Shown here: positions 1-10,874 of the stretch, in pieces
Layout: each line of letters starts with the position of its first letter
Numbering within the stretch: position 1 is the first letter of the stretch
The notes under the pieces: model-generated
Told to the model about the DNA's origin: nothing
What the model saw: only the letters and a program-made list of their open reading frames with translations
The model's database searches: none
Program-made: the position numbers and the translations under genes
Origin: Euptelea pleiosperma
Lineage: Eukaryota; Streptophyta; Magnoliopsida; Ranunculales; Eupteleaceae
Reading direction: 5' to 3'
NCBI GenBank assembly: GCA_035048495.1
Contig: CM068549.1
Location: forward strand, 15,595,103-15,659,102
DNA: 64,000 nucleotides

Positions 1-40
1 GTTTGAAGTCCCCGCGGGCCAGCAAATCGTTTCTCGAAGA

Positions 41-640
41 GAGGGTGAGATGGTGACAACATGGACCCCTTTGGACCTACCAACCCAACTTCCATATATT
101 AGGAAAACTTATCGGTACAAAGAAGAAGTCTAGATCGACTATCCAACGCTTTGTCTTTGTCTCTTACTGTAGGTTGATAGGCTCCCATTTTGTTCATTTT
201 AATATACTTTTTGTGTGTATATTTGGAGAAGGAGGGAGAGAGAGGGAGAGAGAAAGAAGAGGGGAATTTGAGGAAAAGGTTGATATGTGGGTATATTTAT
301 GTTGAAACCTTTAAGAACATAGAACCTAGAGGGGGAAGAATTGGTCCGCTCATAGGTAGGAGGATAACATGACCTTCACACTATACGGTGCAAGTAACAA
401 AAATGGCTATCACCTATGTACATAAACATATTTAATGAGAGGTTGGGTGATACCACCACCACCCCCACCCCACCCCCCCGAATTGAAAAACAAAGCGACT
501 ACCAAACATCATTTATTGAAGATTATGAGATCTACACTCGATGATCATTGACTTGGATGCACATCTTTTCAAAGGGATTATCTTATGTGTAAATCGAGTA
601 CAAAAAATTAACTTGATCAGATGACTCTAACCATTATAGA
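41..640. repeat. Segmental direct duplication, copy 1
   Basis: This stretch has no gene. Most of it is repeated at 2905-2965 plus 3368-3802, where a foldback MITE splits the second copy. Shared landmarks are the GA-rich tract near 230, a block around 290-400 and the end near 630. Copy 1 has about 200 bases (about 100-230) that copy 2 lacks. A short C-rich tract lies at 459-478. No function is evident. Confidence 0.7.
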
Positions 641-654
641 TGTGACCATCCCTA

Positions 655-1260
655 GGTGGAGCACTCTTAGAGATCACTGACCATATAGATGTTTGCCCAT
701 CCCTAGGTGGACCTACATACAAAAATTCAACTTGATTGGTTATTTCTATCCATTAGATTAGAGATTTTTCATGGTTTGTTTTTAACCGTAGATTTTGAGT
801 ATTATTTGGTCAGTGACAAAGCGATACCACTATGCAACATGACGATGTCCATGGCTCTTGGACCATGTGATCATTACACTTTTAATAATGTTGTACATAC
901 GATACAAAATTAACTTTTTTTATTTTTTCAAACATTAATGTTTATGATGGATCATATTATAATCCTCGTGACACACACTTAGAGATCATTGACAGTATGG
1001 ATGTTTGATCATCCCTAGGTGGACCTATGTTCCAAAATTCACCTAGATTATTAATTTCTATCGGTTGATTAGAGTCTTTTCCATGGTTTATTTGTAACTG
1101 TGGATTTCAAGCATTATGATCCAAAGGCTAGAATCACGAATCATGTCAATTTTTCTTACGTAAGTCCAATTAGGGATGTGCTAAACATCCATACGGTTAG
1201 TAGCCTCTAATAGTGTTCCATGTGGCTTACATTGTGGGTCATTCATCAACTTTGATGATG
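655..1260. repeat. Degenerate foldback MITE copies (two, adjacent)
   Basis: Two worn copies of the foldback family found throughout this window. The family core reads roughly GACCGTATGGATGTTTGG, then a 'TCCCTAGGTGGACC' block, a 'GATTAGTGATTTC' block and their inverse complements. Similar sequence in the same order occurs at 36590-37215. There is no coding potential beyond chance ORFs. Confidence 0.7.
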
Positions 1261-1979
1261 AACACAGTCATCTATTTTTTGCCATTGACAGGGTTTAGCT
1301 GCCACGTGGTAGTTCAATACACTCTTTTACAGTTGAGTTGAAATGTGAAAATGTTGAATGACTAACTCGCAATAACCAAAGAACCCCTATAAATTAAATA
1401 ATTTCAAAAAAAGAAAGAAGTAATATTTATCAATTTAAGGAATTTGAGGGTTATATAAGGAATAAAGACTTTTTGATTTTTTTTTAATACAAGAGAGCAT
1501 TGAATGAGCTGCAGGAGATGACGTGTGCTTGCAGGCTCCGAAGAGGAAGTTTTTAATTTTTGTTTTTGCCAATGTCCAGGTGACGTATGCACTAAAAGAT
1601 AAAAGCACCCGTACTAATTGAATATTCTAAAGAATACAAAGAAGAAAAGTAAGGGCATTCTCCGAAAAATAGGGATATTTTTGAGATTTCATCTGTTTTT
1701 AACGCAAGAACGAGCTTCTCTCTTTAATAAGTAGAATAGATGATTCAAGCAAGAAATGGAGGGGCCATGGCACATGCATTCTCATGTTCGAGAAGAGTTT
1801 GCCTGAATCCAAGCTAGTATTTTCCCCAACAAGATCTAATATGGTGGTTCGTGAATCCAAGCTAATAATATTGCTTCACCCATTAAATACTAATGAAAAT
1901 TTTCAAAATAACCCATTGATTTTTTTACCGAAGGCAAATGATAAGGCCAGTGGGTGGAGATGGCCAGGATCCTCATGAC
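1261..1979. other. AT-rich intergenic DNA, no gene seen
   Basis: I see no protein-coding or RNA gene. The first 160 bases resemble 37215-37365, continuing the similarity between the two regions. The rest is unrecognised AT-rich sequence. Confidence 0.5.
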
Positions 1980-1982
1980 TTA

Positions 1983-2252
1983 GGGGGTGTTTCGGAACGA
2001 GAAGTAAAAGCACTTCTACTCATAGTAGAAGTTACTAGTTGATTTTTTACCTCCAAAAAAGTCAGCGTTAAGAGGAATTCTAATTTTTGAGAAGTAATTC
2101 TCTTAGAAGTTAAAAGCTAAAAATATATTTTAGGATCAGTTTTTAAGTTAGTTTTTAACTTTTCAAAAGTTAAAATATGAAACACATCCAAACTAACTTT
2201 TTGACTTATAAAAGTCAATAAATTACTTATTTTTATGTTGCCAAACGCCCCC
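1983..2252. mobile_element. Tourist-like MITE (270 bp) with TTA target duplication
   Basis: The element starts GGGGGTGTTTCGG and ends CCAAACGCCCCC. These are imperfect terminal inverted repeats of the PIF/Harbinger (Tourist) kind, flanked on both sides by TTA (1980-1982 and 2253-2255), the usual 3-bp target duplication. The interior is non-coding and AT-rich. A 5'-truncated relative lies at 5760-5928. The insertion site resembles a SINE-like sequence. Confidence 0.75.
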
Positions 2253-2415
2253 TTAGTAAGCAGAAGGCCCTTGAGTTCGACTCCTTGTGAGGCCATACCA
2301 AAGGGTCGACATTCGGCACAGGTGCCGAATACTGTATGCGACAGTGTGTTGGGTAACTACCCCCGAACCTCAGTCATACTCTCCTCTTGGTCGGGTAGTT
2401 ACCCAACTGTGAATG
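2253..2415 (+). repeat. Possible tRNA-derived SINE fragment with terminal hairpin
   Basis: After the Tourist MITE the sequence contains GAGTTCGACTCC (near 2273), which resembles the RNA polymerase III B box of tRNA-derived SINEs. At 2351-2411 there is a strong short inverted repeat (GGGTAACTACCC with GGGTAGTTACCC). The matching A-box part would lie before the MITE, near 1945-1979. This is a weak call from motif resemblance only. Confidence 0.3.
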
Positions 2416-2629
2416 TGTGATACCAAAGTTTTAAATGGTACGTCATAATGTACTCTTAATGTTACCGTTAGAGTCGTGCCCACGGATAACCGGACAAAAA
2501 ACTCTGCAGTTAAAGCCGTTGGATTTCAGAAATTCATGTAGTTTATTGCCTCGTAAACTGTGGATCTCTTGAATCCAATGGGTGCATGGTGGTGCAAAAA
2601 AGGGTTTGTGGTCTGTTAGTCCAAGCTAC

Positions 2630-2880
2630 TTCATGGTTTAAAAAATGGCCGTTATAACGGATTTGGACCTCCCCCATTACGTTATGGTCCGTTTTAAGAA
2701 AATAACAGAAAAGTCCGTTATTTTTCGTTTTAAAATTTTGATATTGGTGCTGTTATTTTCTGCTTTTCCTGTTATTTTGTATTTTTGCCCGTGCGTTACA
2801 ATCTGTTATAACGGAAAAAAATGGTAATGCCCACAGTCCGTTATACCGTTATAACGGCCCCTTTTAAACATTGGTTTATT
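2630..2880. repeat. Low-complexity palindromic cassette (CCGTTATAACGG type)
   Basis: About 250 bp bounded by 'CATGGTTTAAAA' and 'TTTTAAACATTGG', with the interior dominated by repeats of the palindrome CCGTTATAACGG. It belongs to a set of similarly bounded low-complexity cassettes at 18118-18185, 18288-18605, 28375-28610 and 50750-51112, each with a different internal motif. It is non-coding. Confidence 0.6.
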
Positions 2881-2904
2881 CTGCGGAACTTGACATATGG
2901 GGAG

Positions 2905-3360
2905 AAGGTGAGATGGTGAGACACATGGACCCCGTCTGAACCTACCGACTTAACTAGAGAGAGAGGAGTAAAACTTGTGTCACAAGATGTTGTGACGGAA
3001 GTCGGTTACAGCACTCAACACGAGCCACATGGCACACGATCAGAGGGTGCTGACCGTATGGATGTTTGGCTAGTCCCTCGGTGGACCTACAAACCAAAAA
3101 TCACCCTGATTAGTGATTTACAACCTTTGGATTTTTGCACCCAAATAACGCTCAATAATTCTCAGATTCCTACTGTTAAAATCAACCCATGAAAATAACT
3201 TCAACCGAATCGGTTAGAAATCACTAATCAAGCTGATTTTTTGTGTACCGGTCCATTGAGGGACTGGCCCAAACATCCATACGGTCATCGTCCTCTAATA
3301 GTATGCCATTTGTCTCATATTGAATGCTGTGACCGGCTTCCGTCACATCTTGTGACACAA

Positions 3361-3392
<32 letters not shown>

Positions 3393-3802
3393 TAATTTGG
3401 TACGTGGGTATATTTATGTTGAAACCTTGAAGAACATAGAACCTGGAGGACCTTGAAGAACATAGAACCTGAAGGAGGGAGGAGAATCTTGGTCCGCTCA
3501 TTGGTAGGAGGATAACATGACCTTCACACAATATGGTACAACGTAACAAAAATAGCTATCACCTAATGTACGTAAACATATTTAATGAGAGGTTGGGTGA
3601 TGAGGGATTATGTGGTCCCCACCCCAAATTGAAAAACAAAGCAACCACCAAACATCATTTATTGATGATGGAAGATTATGATTTATGACATCTACCCACG
3701 AGGATCATTGACTTGGGTGCACATCTTTTCCATGGGATCATCCTATGTGTAAATCCAGCACAAAAAATTAACTTGATCAGATGATTCTAACCATTAGATC
3801 AT
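2905..3802. repeat. Segmental direct duplication, copy 2 (split by a MITE)
   Basis: This is the second copy of the 41-640 segment, interrupted by the foldback MITE at 2966-3368. It also carries an internal tandem duplication of about 26 bp ('CTTGAAGAACATAGAACCTG', 3425-3474) and a (GA)n microsatellite (3367-3392). Confidence 0.7.
2966..3368. mobile_element. Foldback MITE with long TIRs starting GAGTAAAACTT
   Basis: The left end GTAAAACTTGTGTCACAAG is mirrored by CTTGTGACACAAGTTTTAA at the right, and the inverted complementarity runs far into the element, so it would fold into one long hairpin. The flanks are (GA)n on both sides, compatible with a 9-bp duplication but not informative. Family members at 15571-15915 and 48558-48741 have clear 9-bp duplications, pointing to Mutator-type mobilisation. 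Confidence 0.75.
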
Positions 3803-3894
3803 ATCAGTTGCATTCTCTTAGCTTCTTGGATGGATTGAATGAACTTGTCCAGGAAAGACTAAATACAAGCTAAGAGCCATGCAGATCTTATGGG

Positions 3895-4302
3895 GGAATG
3901 AAATGTGCCAATCCTCCCTGAAATTATTAGCATTTTATTTGAACTTAGTGCCCCCACACAGTTTTAGTTTAGTATCCCCTGTTAAAGGACGCTCACTGTA
4001 TGGATGTTTGGGCAGTCCCTAGGTTGACCTATAGACCAAAAATCAGCATGATTAATATTTTTAAACCGTTGGATCTTTGTAACCCAAATAATGCTCAAAT
4101 TCCACGTTTACAAATCAACCCCATGAAAACGACTCCAATCCAACGCTTAGAAACCACTAATCAGGCTAATTTTTAGTCTATACGTTCATCTAGGGTTGAG
4201 CCAAACATCATACAGTCAGAAATCTCTAAGAATATACCACATAGGCAGTTCTATTCAATTGACTGTTCCCTCTCTTGAAGAAAATTCCGGCTCCGCCGCT
4301 GG
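3895..4302. repeat. Degenerate element ending GGCTCCGCC with nested foldback MITE (3985-4250)
   Basis: The right end (4286-4300) carries a GGCTCCGCC-type terminus, the inverse of the CAGTGGCGGAGCC terminus at 36290. Inside lies a foldback MITE copy whose outer parts are lost. It is non-coding. Confidence 0.45.
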
Positions 4303-4810
4303 TTGGTGGGATTAGTATGCATGATAATTCACAAAAAAAATAAAAAAAAGTTAAAAGAATAAGAAAAAAAAAAAAAGAAAAACCGATCCGAACAACGACC
4401 TATTCAAAGGTTCGAAACATTCACAATTTTTTAACATAATCGAATTATTCTCAAATAATTCATGAACTTTTCTGAATTATTCAATTTTGAACATGAAAAA
4501 TCCTTTTATAAGACAAAAATTTGTCAATATTTTTCTTTTTCATTTTATTTTTAAGCCATTTTTTTAATGACAAACCCGAATTGTACTCTACACGTACATT
4601 TCCCGTACTGTATTTTTTACCGCACTCCGAATTGCTAACTATGGGTGGGAGCACCTAAGGATGGCTTTCCTCCTCTACGCATGTTCTTGAAAAATTGAAA
4701 AATAGAATGTCAGATGTTAATAACTAAGCAAGCTGTGAAGGTAAGAGCAAGAGAATTGGTGGGGTATATCTCATTGAACCCTCATTTAAAGTGTACAGAA
4801 TTTTGCTGAG
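4303..4810. other. AT-rich intergenic DNA, no gene seen
   Basis: This contains A-rich runs at 4328-4380 and otherwise unrecognised AT-rich DNA. I see no support for a gene. Confidence 0.5.
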
Positions 4811-4814
4811 CGAC

Positions 4815-5115
4815 GACGACCATAATATGAGTCACGTGGCACACTCTTAAAGGCCACTGACCGTATGGATGTTTGGCCATCCTTAGGTGGACCTACATAC
4901 CAAGCCTGATTAGTGATTTCAAACCTTTGGATCTTTGTACCCCAAATAATGCTCAAATTCCATGGTTCAAAATCAATCCATGAAAATGACTCCAATCCAA
5001 CGTTTAGAAATCACTAATCTAACTAATTTTTGGTCTGTAGGTCCACCAAGGGTTAGGCAAAAAATCTATTGAGTCAGAAATCTCTAAGCATATGCCATGT
5101 GGCTCATATTGTGGT
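4815..5115. mobile_element. Foldback MITE copy
   Basis: This carries the family core in both arms, 'GACCGTATGGATGTTTGG' near 4859 and the inverse near 5050-5080. The arms have diverged, and I could not place a target duplication. Confidence 0.6.
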
Positions 5116-5522
5116 CTGTCAGCAAAGTTCGACTCATTAAAAATAGCTTTCAAGAGGTCTGAAATGTTAGCTGATGAGTTAAAGCAAGATGTATGTACCA
5201 ATTTAATTAGATTGACCATTGACTGGAAGATTCTGACCATCTGATCTAAGGACTTGTACTTGTTTACGGCATAAGATTGAAATATGTTATTCGAAAATTC
5301 AGCATACTTAATGGGTATAATTAGGAAACAATTTTGATGAAATGTACTTACATTCAAAGTTGATGCAAATACTCTCAATAGTCGACACGTACACAAAAAG
5401 ACATTAAATTTAGTAACCCAAGTGGGTAGGTGGCAGTTTTTTAGAGCACTTGCATTGGTATTTGGATGCAAAAACTGCCCAATATTTTCTTTCCTCGATA
5501 ATTAGCATCAATGACTTAAAAA

Positions 5523-5755
5523 AAGTCATTGAATTTCAGACTTTCTGAATTTCAAAACTGAAATTAAGTCGATTCCCAAGTGGTGGAGCCCACCAATAGA
5601 AGATAAAGACATTTTGCATTAATGATTATCCAAGCGACCTTTCTAAGAAAAATATATTTTCAAAAATACATTTTAAAAAATCTTTTTTTCAATAAAATAT
5701 TTTTTGAAAAATGGTAATTAGGTAATAATGTTTTGATGGATACTTTATAAGGTAA
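5523..5755. repeat. Direct repeat of about 230 bp, copy 1
   Basis: This is repeated at 6402-6620 with high similarity (landmarks 'GGTGGAGCCCACCA' and 'AGATAAAGACATTTTGC'). The space between the copies is filled largely by MITE sequence. It is non-coding. Confidence 0.7.
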
Positions 5756-5759
5756 TAAA

Positions 5760-6170
5760 AAGTAATTTCTCTTAGAAGTTCAAAATTAAAATATTTAGCT
5801 TCAGTTTTAAGTTAGTTTTTGACTTTTCAAAAGTTAAAATATTAAACACATCCAAACTAACCTTTTTTTACTTTTTGACTTATAAAAGTTAATAAGTTAC
5901 TTATTTTGTGTTGCCAAACGCCCCCTTAGGGCCCGTTTGGCAACACCGAAATAAGTTGACTTTTTTACTTCCAAAAGCAAAAAAGTTGAAAAGTTTGTTT
6001 GGGTATCCATTTTGGAATTGCTTCTCAAAAGTCAAAAACTTGCTTTTTGTGGAAACAAAATTTTTTTGCTTCTTGCTTCCAGTGGAAGCAAAAGTCGAAA
6101 AAAAATTGCTGAACTGATGCTTTTAATTTTAAGTGAATCTTTCCAAATGCCTGTTTTACCCTTGTAAACT
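5760..6170. mobile_element. Truncated Tourist-like MITE followed by a second MITE end
   Basis: 5760-5928 matches the right half of the Tourist element at 1983-2252 and ends CCAAACGCCCCCTTAG. Immediately after it, a second element end (GGGCCCGTTTGGCAACACC, 5929-5947) begins. Its right terminus is not obvious. Confidence 0.55.
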
Positions 6171-6401
6171 TCAGATTATGAAGTGTAGATAGAAAACATT
6201 TCACGAAGGAGAAAAGACAAGGATGGTTTGCTGAGGAATAGGTCAGTAAACCATCTCTTTTTTGAAAAATAATTACCCATAAAATGACTCACCTGGTCAT
6301 CGTTAATTACTGACCATTTGTAATTAAAAATGTTTGAAAAAGAAAAACATATGTGATATTGGTTTATGATCTTTATTAATGGTTTATTAGAATAAAAAAG
6401 T

Positions 6402-6620
6402 CATTGAATTTCAAACATTCCGAATTTCAAGACTGAAATTAAGTGGATTCAAAGTGGTGGAGCCCACCAAGAGAAGATAAAGACATTTTGCATTAATGAT
6501 TATCCAAGTGGCCTTTCTAAAAAAATACATTTTCAAAAAATCCTTTTTTCAATAAAATAGTTTTTGAAAAATTGCAATTAGGTAATAATGTTTTTTGATG
6601 GATACTATATTAGTAATAAG
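6402..6620. repeat. Direct repeat of about 230 bp, copy 2
   Basis: This is the partner of 5523-5755 and differs by scattered substitutions and small indels. Confidence 0.7.
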
Positions 6621-7639
6621 AAAAATATTTGATGGCAAATATTTTTTTTTCAAGATCCATCTTTTGATGGATTGATATTATATATATTAGGTAATAATGG
6701 ATCCGTTCATTATATGATTTGACAAAAGTTTTACATCAAGCTACCAGCCTGACGTAACCCTCCTCCATCTGGATTTGAGACCGACGATGCAGAGTAAAAC
6801 GCTACACTAGTGGAGTTGGATACTATATTAGGTACTAGAAAAATACTTATAGGAGCTCTAAATCACAATTACTCAACCAAAAACAAGAAACAAACCGACT
6901 ACTTTTTGAGTATTTTCCATCCTCTTCTTTTTCCCTTCTCGTGGGAAGCCAACTGGGGCCAATAGCATTTTGAAAACCAGACTAAAATAGAGGATTCAAG
7001 CCATGAATCGATACTCCAAAATGGTTTGGATTAACATCAATACAAAACTTATTATTTTTCTAGCTTATTTTTAATGATTTTTTCCTTTCAAATTAATTTT
7101 GAAGAAATTTACTTTAAAAAATATTGTTATTTAAAAAGTTTAAATTAAAATAAATAAAACGTTTAGGAGTCTTGAGGTTAATGGATTTTGAACTTAAAAC
7201 CTTAAAGACCTTAAAACAAGTCAAAACATAATTATATATTTGAGGCTGAGGAGCTTTGAACCTAAGACCTCAAAGAATTTTAAAGTTTTACTCCTATATC
7301 CTTTACTTTTTGAAGCTAAACTTTATAAACCTTTTGAATGAAAATTTTTGGAGGAAAAAACTAAATGAAATTCTTTCTCTTCCTATAATTTTCTAAAACA
7401 TTTTAGTCCCACATTGCTTAGAAGACAAAAAATTTCAAACTTTTATATGAGAGAGTGAGAACTAATTAAAGGTGGAGCCCTTAGACATCCCTATTTTGTG
7501 CCTATTGGGAACAATCATGCGTCACAAAAAACACACACACATGCGTGCCAAATTGGCTATTTAGCTTTTAGTTAATACAATCACATTTTATCTCAGGTAA
7601 GTTATCAACTTTTGCAAGGTGCTTGGTTGTACAAATAGT
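6621..7639. other. AT-rich intergenic DNA, no gene seen
   Basis: The sequence is AT-rich with short degenerate repeats (for example 'TTGAACTTAAAACCTTAAAG' near 7188 and a similar string near 7256). I found no gene. Confidence 0.5.
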
Positions 7640-7899
7640 TTTACCTTTCTTTCGCTTAATGATGAATTATATTGAAAAGAGAAACAGATTACAAAAAATG
7701 GTGAAGCGAATCACCCAAAGGAAAGAAAAAGAAAAGAAAAAAGAGAGCAAAAAAGGTTGGTCTACAAATCGGTAATAAGTTATCGAGAGGTCCTCGATCA
7801 AATGAAGAAATGGAGGTCTTCCCTCCCACCATTTATAGGTTCCGCTACTCATAGACAATCCAATATTAGCACAACAATCAACTCCAAAGTTTGTTTCCC

Positions 7900-8260
7900 T
7901 CCATGTTGAAGTAAAAATAATTCGATCAATCTGAGATTTGACATTGTTCCATTTGCCTTTGATTTTCCACAAAACATTATCTATATTGAATGAATTAATG
8001 GCTGCCTTTGAGTCTGATTCGATCCATAGATTCTTCCACCCTTTTGATATAGCTTTGTCTATCCCATCTACAATCGCATGACATTCCGCGATATAGTTGG
8101 TAGTAACACCAAGTCCCGCAACTAAAGCACCTTTGATAGAACCTTGATAATCTCTATAAATAACCCCCAAACCACCATAGCTTGGATTACCTTCGAAGCC
8201 CCATCGCAATTCAATTTAATATAGCCTTGTTTTGGAAGGCACCATCTGCATGGATAGATT
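7900..8260 (-). pseudogene. LINE RNase H domain
   Basis: Two overlapping frames show 'LNCDGASK', then 'GGLGVIYRDYQGS', 'AECHAIVDGIDKA' and 'WIESDSKAAINSFN'. These correspond to the D, E and D acidic positions of plant RVT_3-type RNase H. The join between the first and second pieces needs a frameshift near 8200, so the domain is broken. Confidence 0.8.
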
Positions 8261-8338
8261 GATGGAGCCTTACCCAATGCTAACTTAATACCAAAATTAG
8301 ACAATATACCTTTATCAGAAGTTGAGAGGTGCATTCGT

Positions 8339-8812
8339 CTATGAAGGAATGGGTCGGTTTCTCTCATATTCGCCAAGATCAATTTTCGAAATAGAGCTAA
8401 CATAGGCTGTATCGTTATCAAAAGTAGCCTTGTTATGAGCCTTCCAGATGAGGACTATGCATTGGGTAGCTATTGTACGCCACACAGTCTTTATAATGGT
8501 TCCACGATTGTTGCAACTCGAGAAAAAAGATTGCCACCCAGATAGACTTAACTTGACGTTGAGCGTTCTTTCTAGCCATGTCCAGATGCTAAGAACGAAT
8601 TTACATTGAAAGAAGAGATGTATATCATATTCCGTTGCTTTTTTGCAAAAGGGCACATCTAGACCCTTGTGTTGTATACAATCCTCCGTTGGAATAGCAT
8701 GGTGAAATATTTTCCATGCTAGAGCTACAATCCTAGGATGGATAGATGATTTCCACAGCCATGAAGACCCTCCAACTTTAGCTCCCTTATCTCTAATGGA
8801 ATTCCAAGCCAA
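8339..8812 (-). pseudogene. LINE zf-RVT (zinc-binding in RT) domain
   Basis: The translated segment begins MAWNSIRDKGAKVGGSSWLWK and shows the zf-RVT pattern: W at the start of the domain, 'HPRIVALAWKIFHHAIPTED', then spaced Cys and His residues ('DIHLFFQCKFVLSIW'). In plant L1 elements this region follows the RT. Confidence 0.75.
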
Positions 8813-9371
8813 TGATACCGAAAAATTTCCATTTATGTTCGGTTTCTAGATTCTAATGTCGTGAGACTTTGAAGTTCTACCAGTAGGAAGGAAAATGTCG
8901 ACCTTCTCAAATACTTGCTTGACTGAAAGTGGAAAGCACCAGTGAGAGTTAATGATGAGATCACTAAGTTTGGTAGAACAAACTTTCAAACTTTCTTATC
9001 TATATTGAGGAGATCCTTTATAGCGAAGTCACCTGCCCATGGTTCAAACCAAATGTCAATTTTGGTGCCAGTACCTACTATCCAAGAGTAAAGTGGTTTG
9101 ATCTTTGCAATGGCATATTTAATTCCACTCTAAATAGTAGAATTTTTGTGATAAGTAACCAAGTCTCCATGATGCATTATGTATTTCCCCCGCTTGAAGA
9201 TAGCCCAATTATCGTCTCCATCTACCATATTCCAAGCTAGCTTCATAAGGAAGTATTCACATCTTTGAGCTTCCGAATACCTAATCCTCCATCATCGAGT
9301 GGCTTGCAAACTTTATCCCAAGCAACCGTTATGCTCTTTTTGGACAAGGTATCACCGGTCCATATGAAGTT

Positions 9372-9842
9372 TCAAATGATTGCTTCACAATCTTTCACTA
9401 CTCTACTTGTCCACTTATAGATTGTCATGTTATATACCGGGATGCTATTGAGGACGGATTTAGCCAAGGTAATTCGTCCTTGGAATGACAACATCTTACC
9501 AGCCCAACTCGAAACTCTTTTCCTGATTTTGTCAATAAGCGTACTTGTTGCTCCATTGTTGATCCTACCTTGCATTAGTGGTACATCAAGGTATTTATCC
9601 AGTAAGCAACCTTCTTTGATCCCCAAAAGATTCCCAGTGATAGTTCTTCTAGAAGGGCCCATGCATACTACCAAGAAGAGCCTGCTCTTATGTTTGCTAA
9701 TGATTTGGCCTGTAGATGCTTGGTACAAATCCAGAAGATTAGACGATTTTTTAAGCCCCTTTTTGTTGCCATTGGCGAAGATAAAAGTATCATCCGCAAA
9801 TAGAAGGTGGGATGGTCCTTTATAGCCAGAAGTAGAGACCAT
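9372..9842 (-). pseudogene. LINE reverse transcriptase C-terminal part
   Basis: This open 156-aa segment contains the RT catalytic motif FADDTFIF (the F/YxDD box) near its start, followed by the thumb-region pattern seen in plant L1 elements (a 'VPLMQGRINN' block and 'SSWAGKMLSFQGRITLAKSV'). It lacks the N-terminal RT fingers and palm. It is a remnant, not a functional enzyme. Confidence 0.85.
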
Positions 9843-9865
9843 AGATTTCAGCCTTCCGTTGTTGA

Positions 9866-10380
9866 TTTATCCATTAATTCCCCTACTTAGGGAGTCCTCA
9901 GCAAGAGCACAAAGATGCAATAACAGAGATTTACGTGGTTCTCTCAAGATTGAGGTACATCCACAAACTCATGCCGATTCCCTTATGTTCTGAGGCAAAA
10001 GAAAAACTCACAATACGATAATGGTCATTTCCTTCAGGTAAGGGGCACTCGACCCGTGGTATTGTGACTTGATTTACAATACTCTAGCACCATCAGATTC
10101 CACAAGACATAACATGGTGGTGAAATCTAAGATGAGAATATTTTAAGTCGTTCGACCTCCTTGATTGTTATACTAGGGTTTTAGTTTCGTTAAAGTCTGC
10201 GTTATTCAAAAAAAGAATGAAAAATACACTTATCTAGCATTTTTTTTGCAAGTTCAAAGGATAAGTGCGTTTGAAGAAATATAAGCATAAACATTTTTCC
10301 TTGTCAATAGACTGGATATGCTTGTTCGCAAAAATCCCTCATTTATCCTAGCCAAGTAATAGTCATACTAGTAAACATTT
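9866..10380. repeat. Unassigned repeat DNA between LINE and copia element
   Basis: This contains 'AGATTTACGTGGTTC' (near 9930), a string common in plant LTR-type repeats, but I could not define boundaries or coding capacity. Confidence 0.35.
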
Positions 10381-10385
10381 AGGAC

Positions 10386-10687
10386 TGTTGGCGAGAAGGA
10401 AGGAAGGAAATCGTGGGGATCTCAGGCGATCATGGATCCTCCCATGAGTTACTAAAATCAGGATTGCTATTTAGGGTTGACGACTGTAATTGGGAATTCT
10501 TCCCTCGTTGGACTCTTTCCCTAATTAGTGATTGTATTCTCTATTTATTTGGAGGGGCTCATAGAGGAGCACCCATGAGTGAATTCTCTCATTCTCCTCG
10601 TGGATGTAGGCACACTGTCGAACCACGTTAAATATCTTCTTTCTCTTCTTCTTATGTTTATGTTTTTTATCACTGTCGTTTGCTACA
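10386..10687 (+). repeat. Copia 5' LTR (302 bp)
   Basis: This starts TGTTGGCGAG and ends GTCGTTTGCTACA, with TG...CA termini. It matches the 3' LTR apart from an extra AAGG unit, one extra A, one missing G and about nine substitutions. Confidence 0.95.
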
Positions 10688-10699
10688 TGGTATCAAAGC
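10688..10699 (+). other. Copia primer-binding site
   Basis: TGGTATCAAAGC directly follows the 5' LTR. It is one base off the usual TGGTATCAGAGC complementary to the 3' end of initiator tRNA-Met. Confidence 0.9.
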
Positions 10700-10874
10700 G
10701 GGTATTGTGATCCAATCGTTTGGTACTACCGTCTCCTTTCTTGGACGTTCTTCTGCTATAGCTCTCCTTGAACGCCCAGATCTGTGCTCTTCCGCTAACC
10801 GTTGGGCATTGTTGCTGTGTCTGACTCGCACCTTGACGGATTTCAGGTGAGATCTTTCCTCCTTTGTGTTTCTA

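Larger units (their letters stand above)
7640..9865 (-). mobile_element. 5'-truncated L1-type LINE (non-LTR retrotransposon)
   Basis: Read on the minus strand, this gives the 3' half of a plant L1-type ORF2 in order: the end of the reverse transcriptase, a zf-RVT region, then a plant-type RNase H domain, ending in a short 3' tail near 7640. The 5' part (endonuclease and most of the RT) is missing, as expected from incomplete reverse transcription. Frameshifts and stops break the reading frame between 9372 and 8815 and again near 8340 and 8200, so it is dead. The 5' breakpoint is near 9865, where unrelated repeat DNA starts. Confidence 0.85.

Noticed and set aside
2263..2300. tRNA gene
   Set aside because: There is only a B-box-like string, no cloverleaf or A box at the right distance. 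A SINE scrap is more likely.
5019..5471. 150-codon minus-strand ORF as a gene
   Set aside because: It runs into a foldback MITE at its 3' end, has no recognisable domain and has intergenic base composition, so it is probably chance.
7640..9865. RNase H-like protein as a host gene
   Set aside because: RNase H, zf-RVT and RT pieces occur in LINE order on one strand with frameshifts, so it is a retrotransposon remnant.
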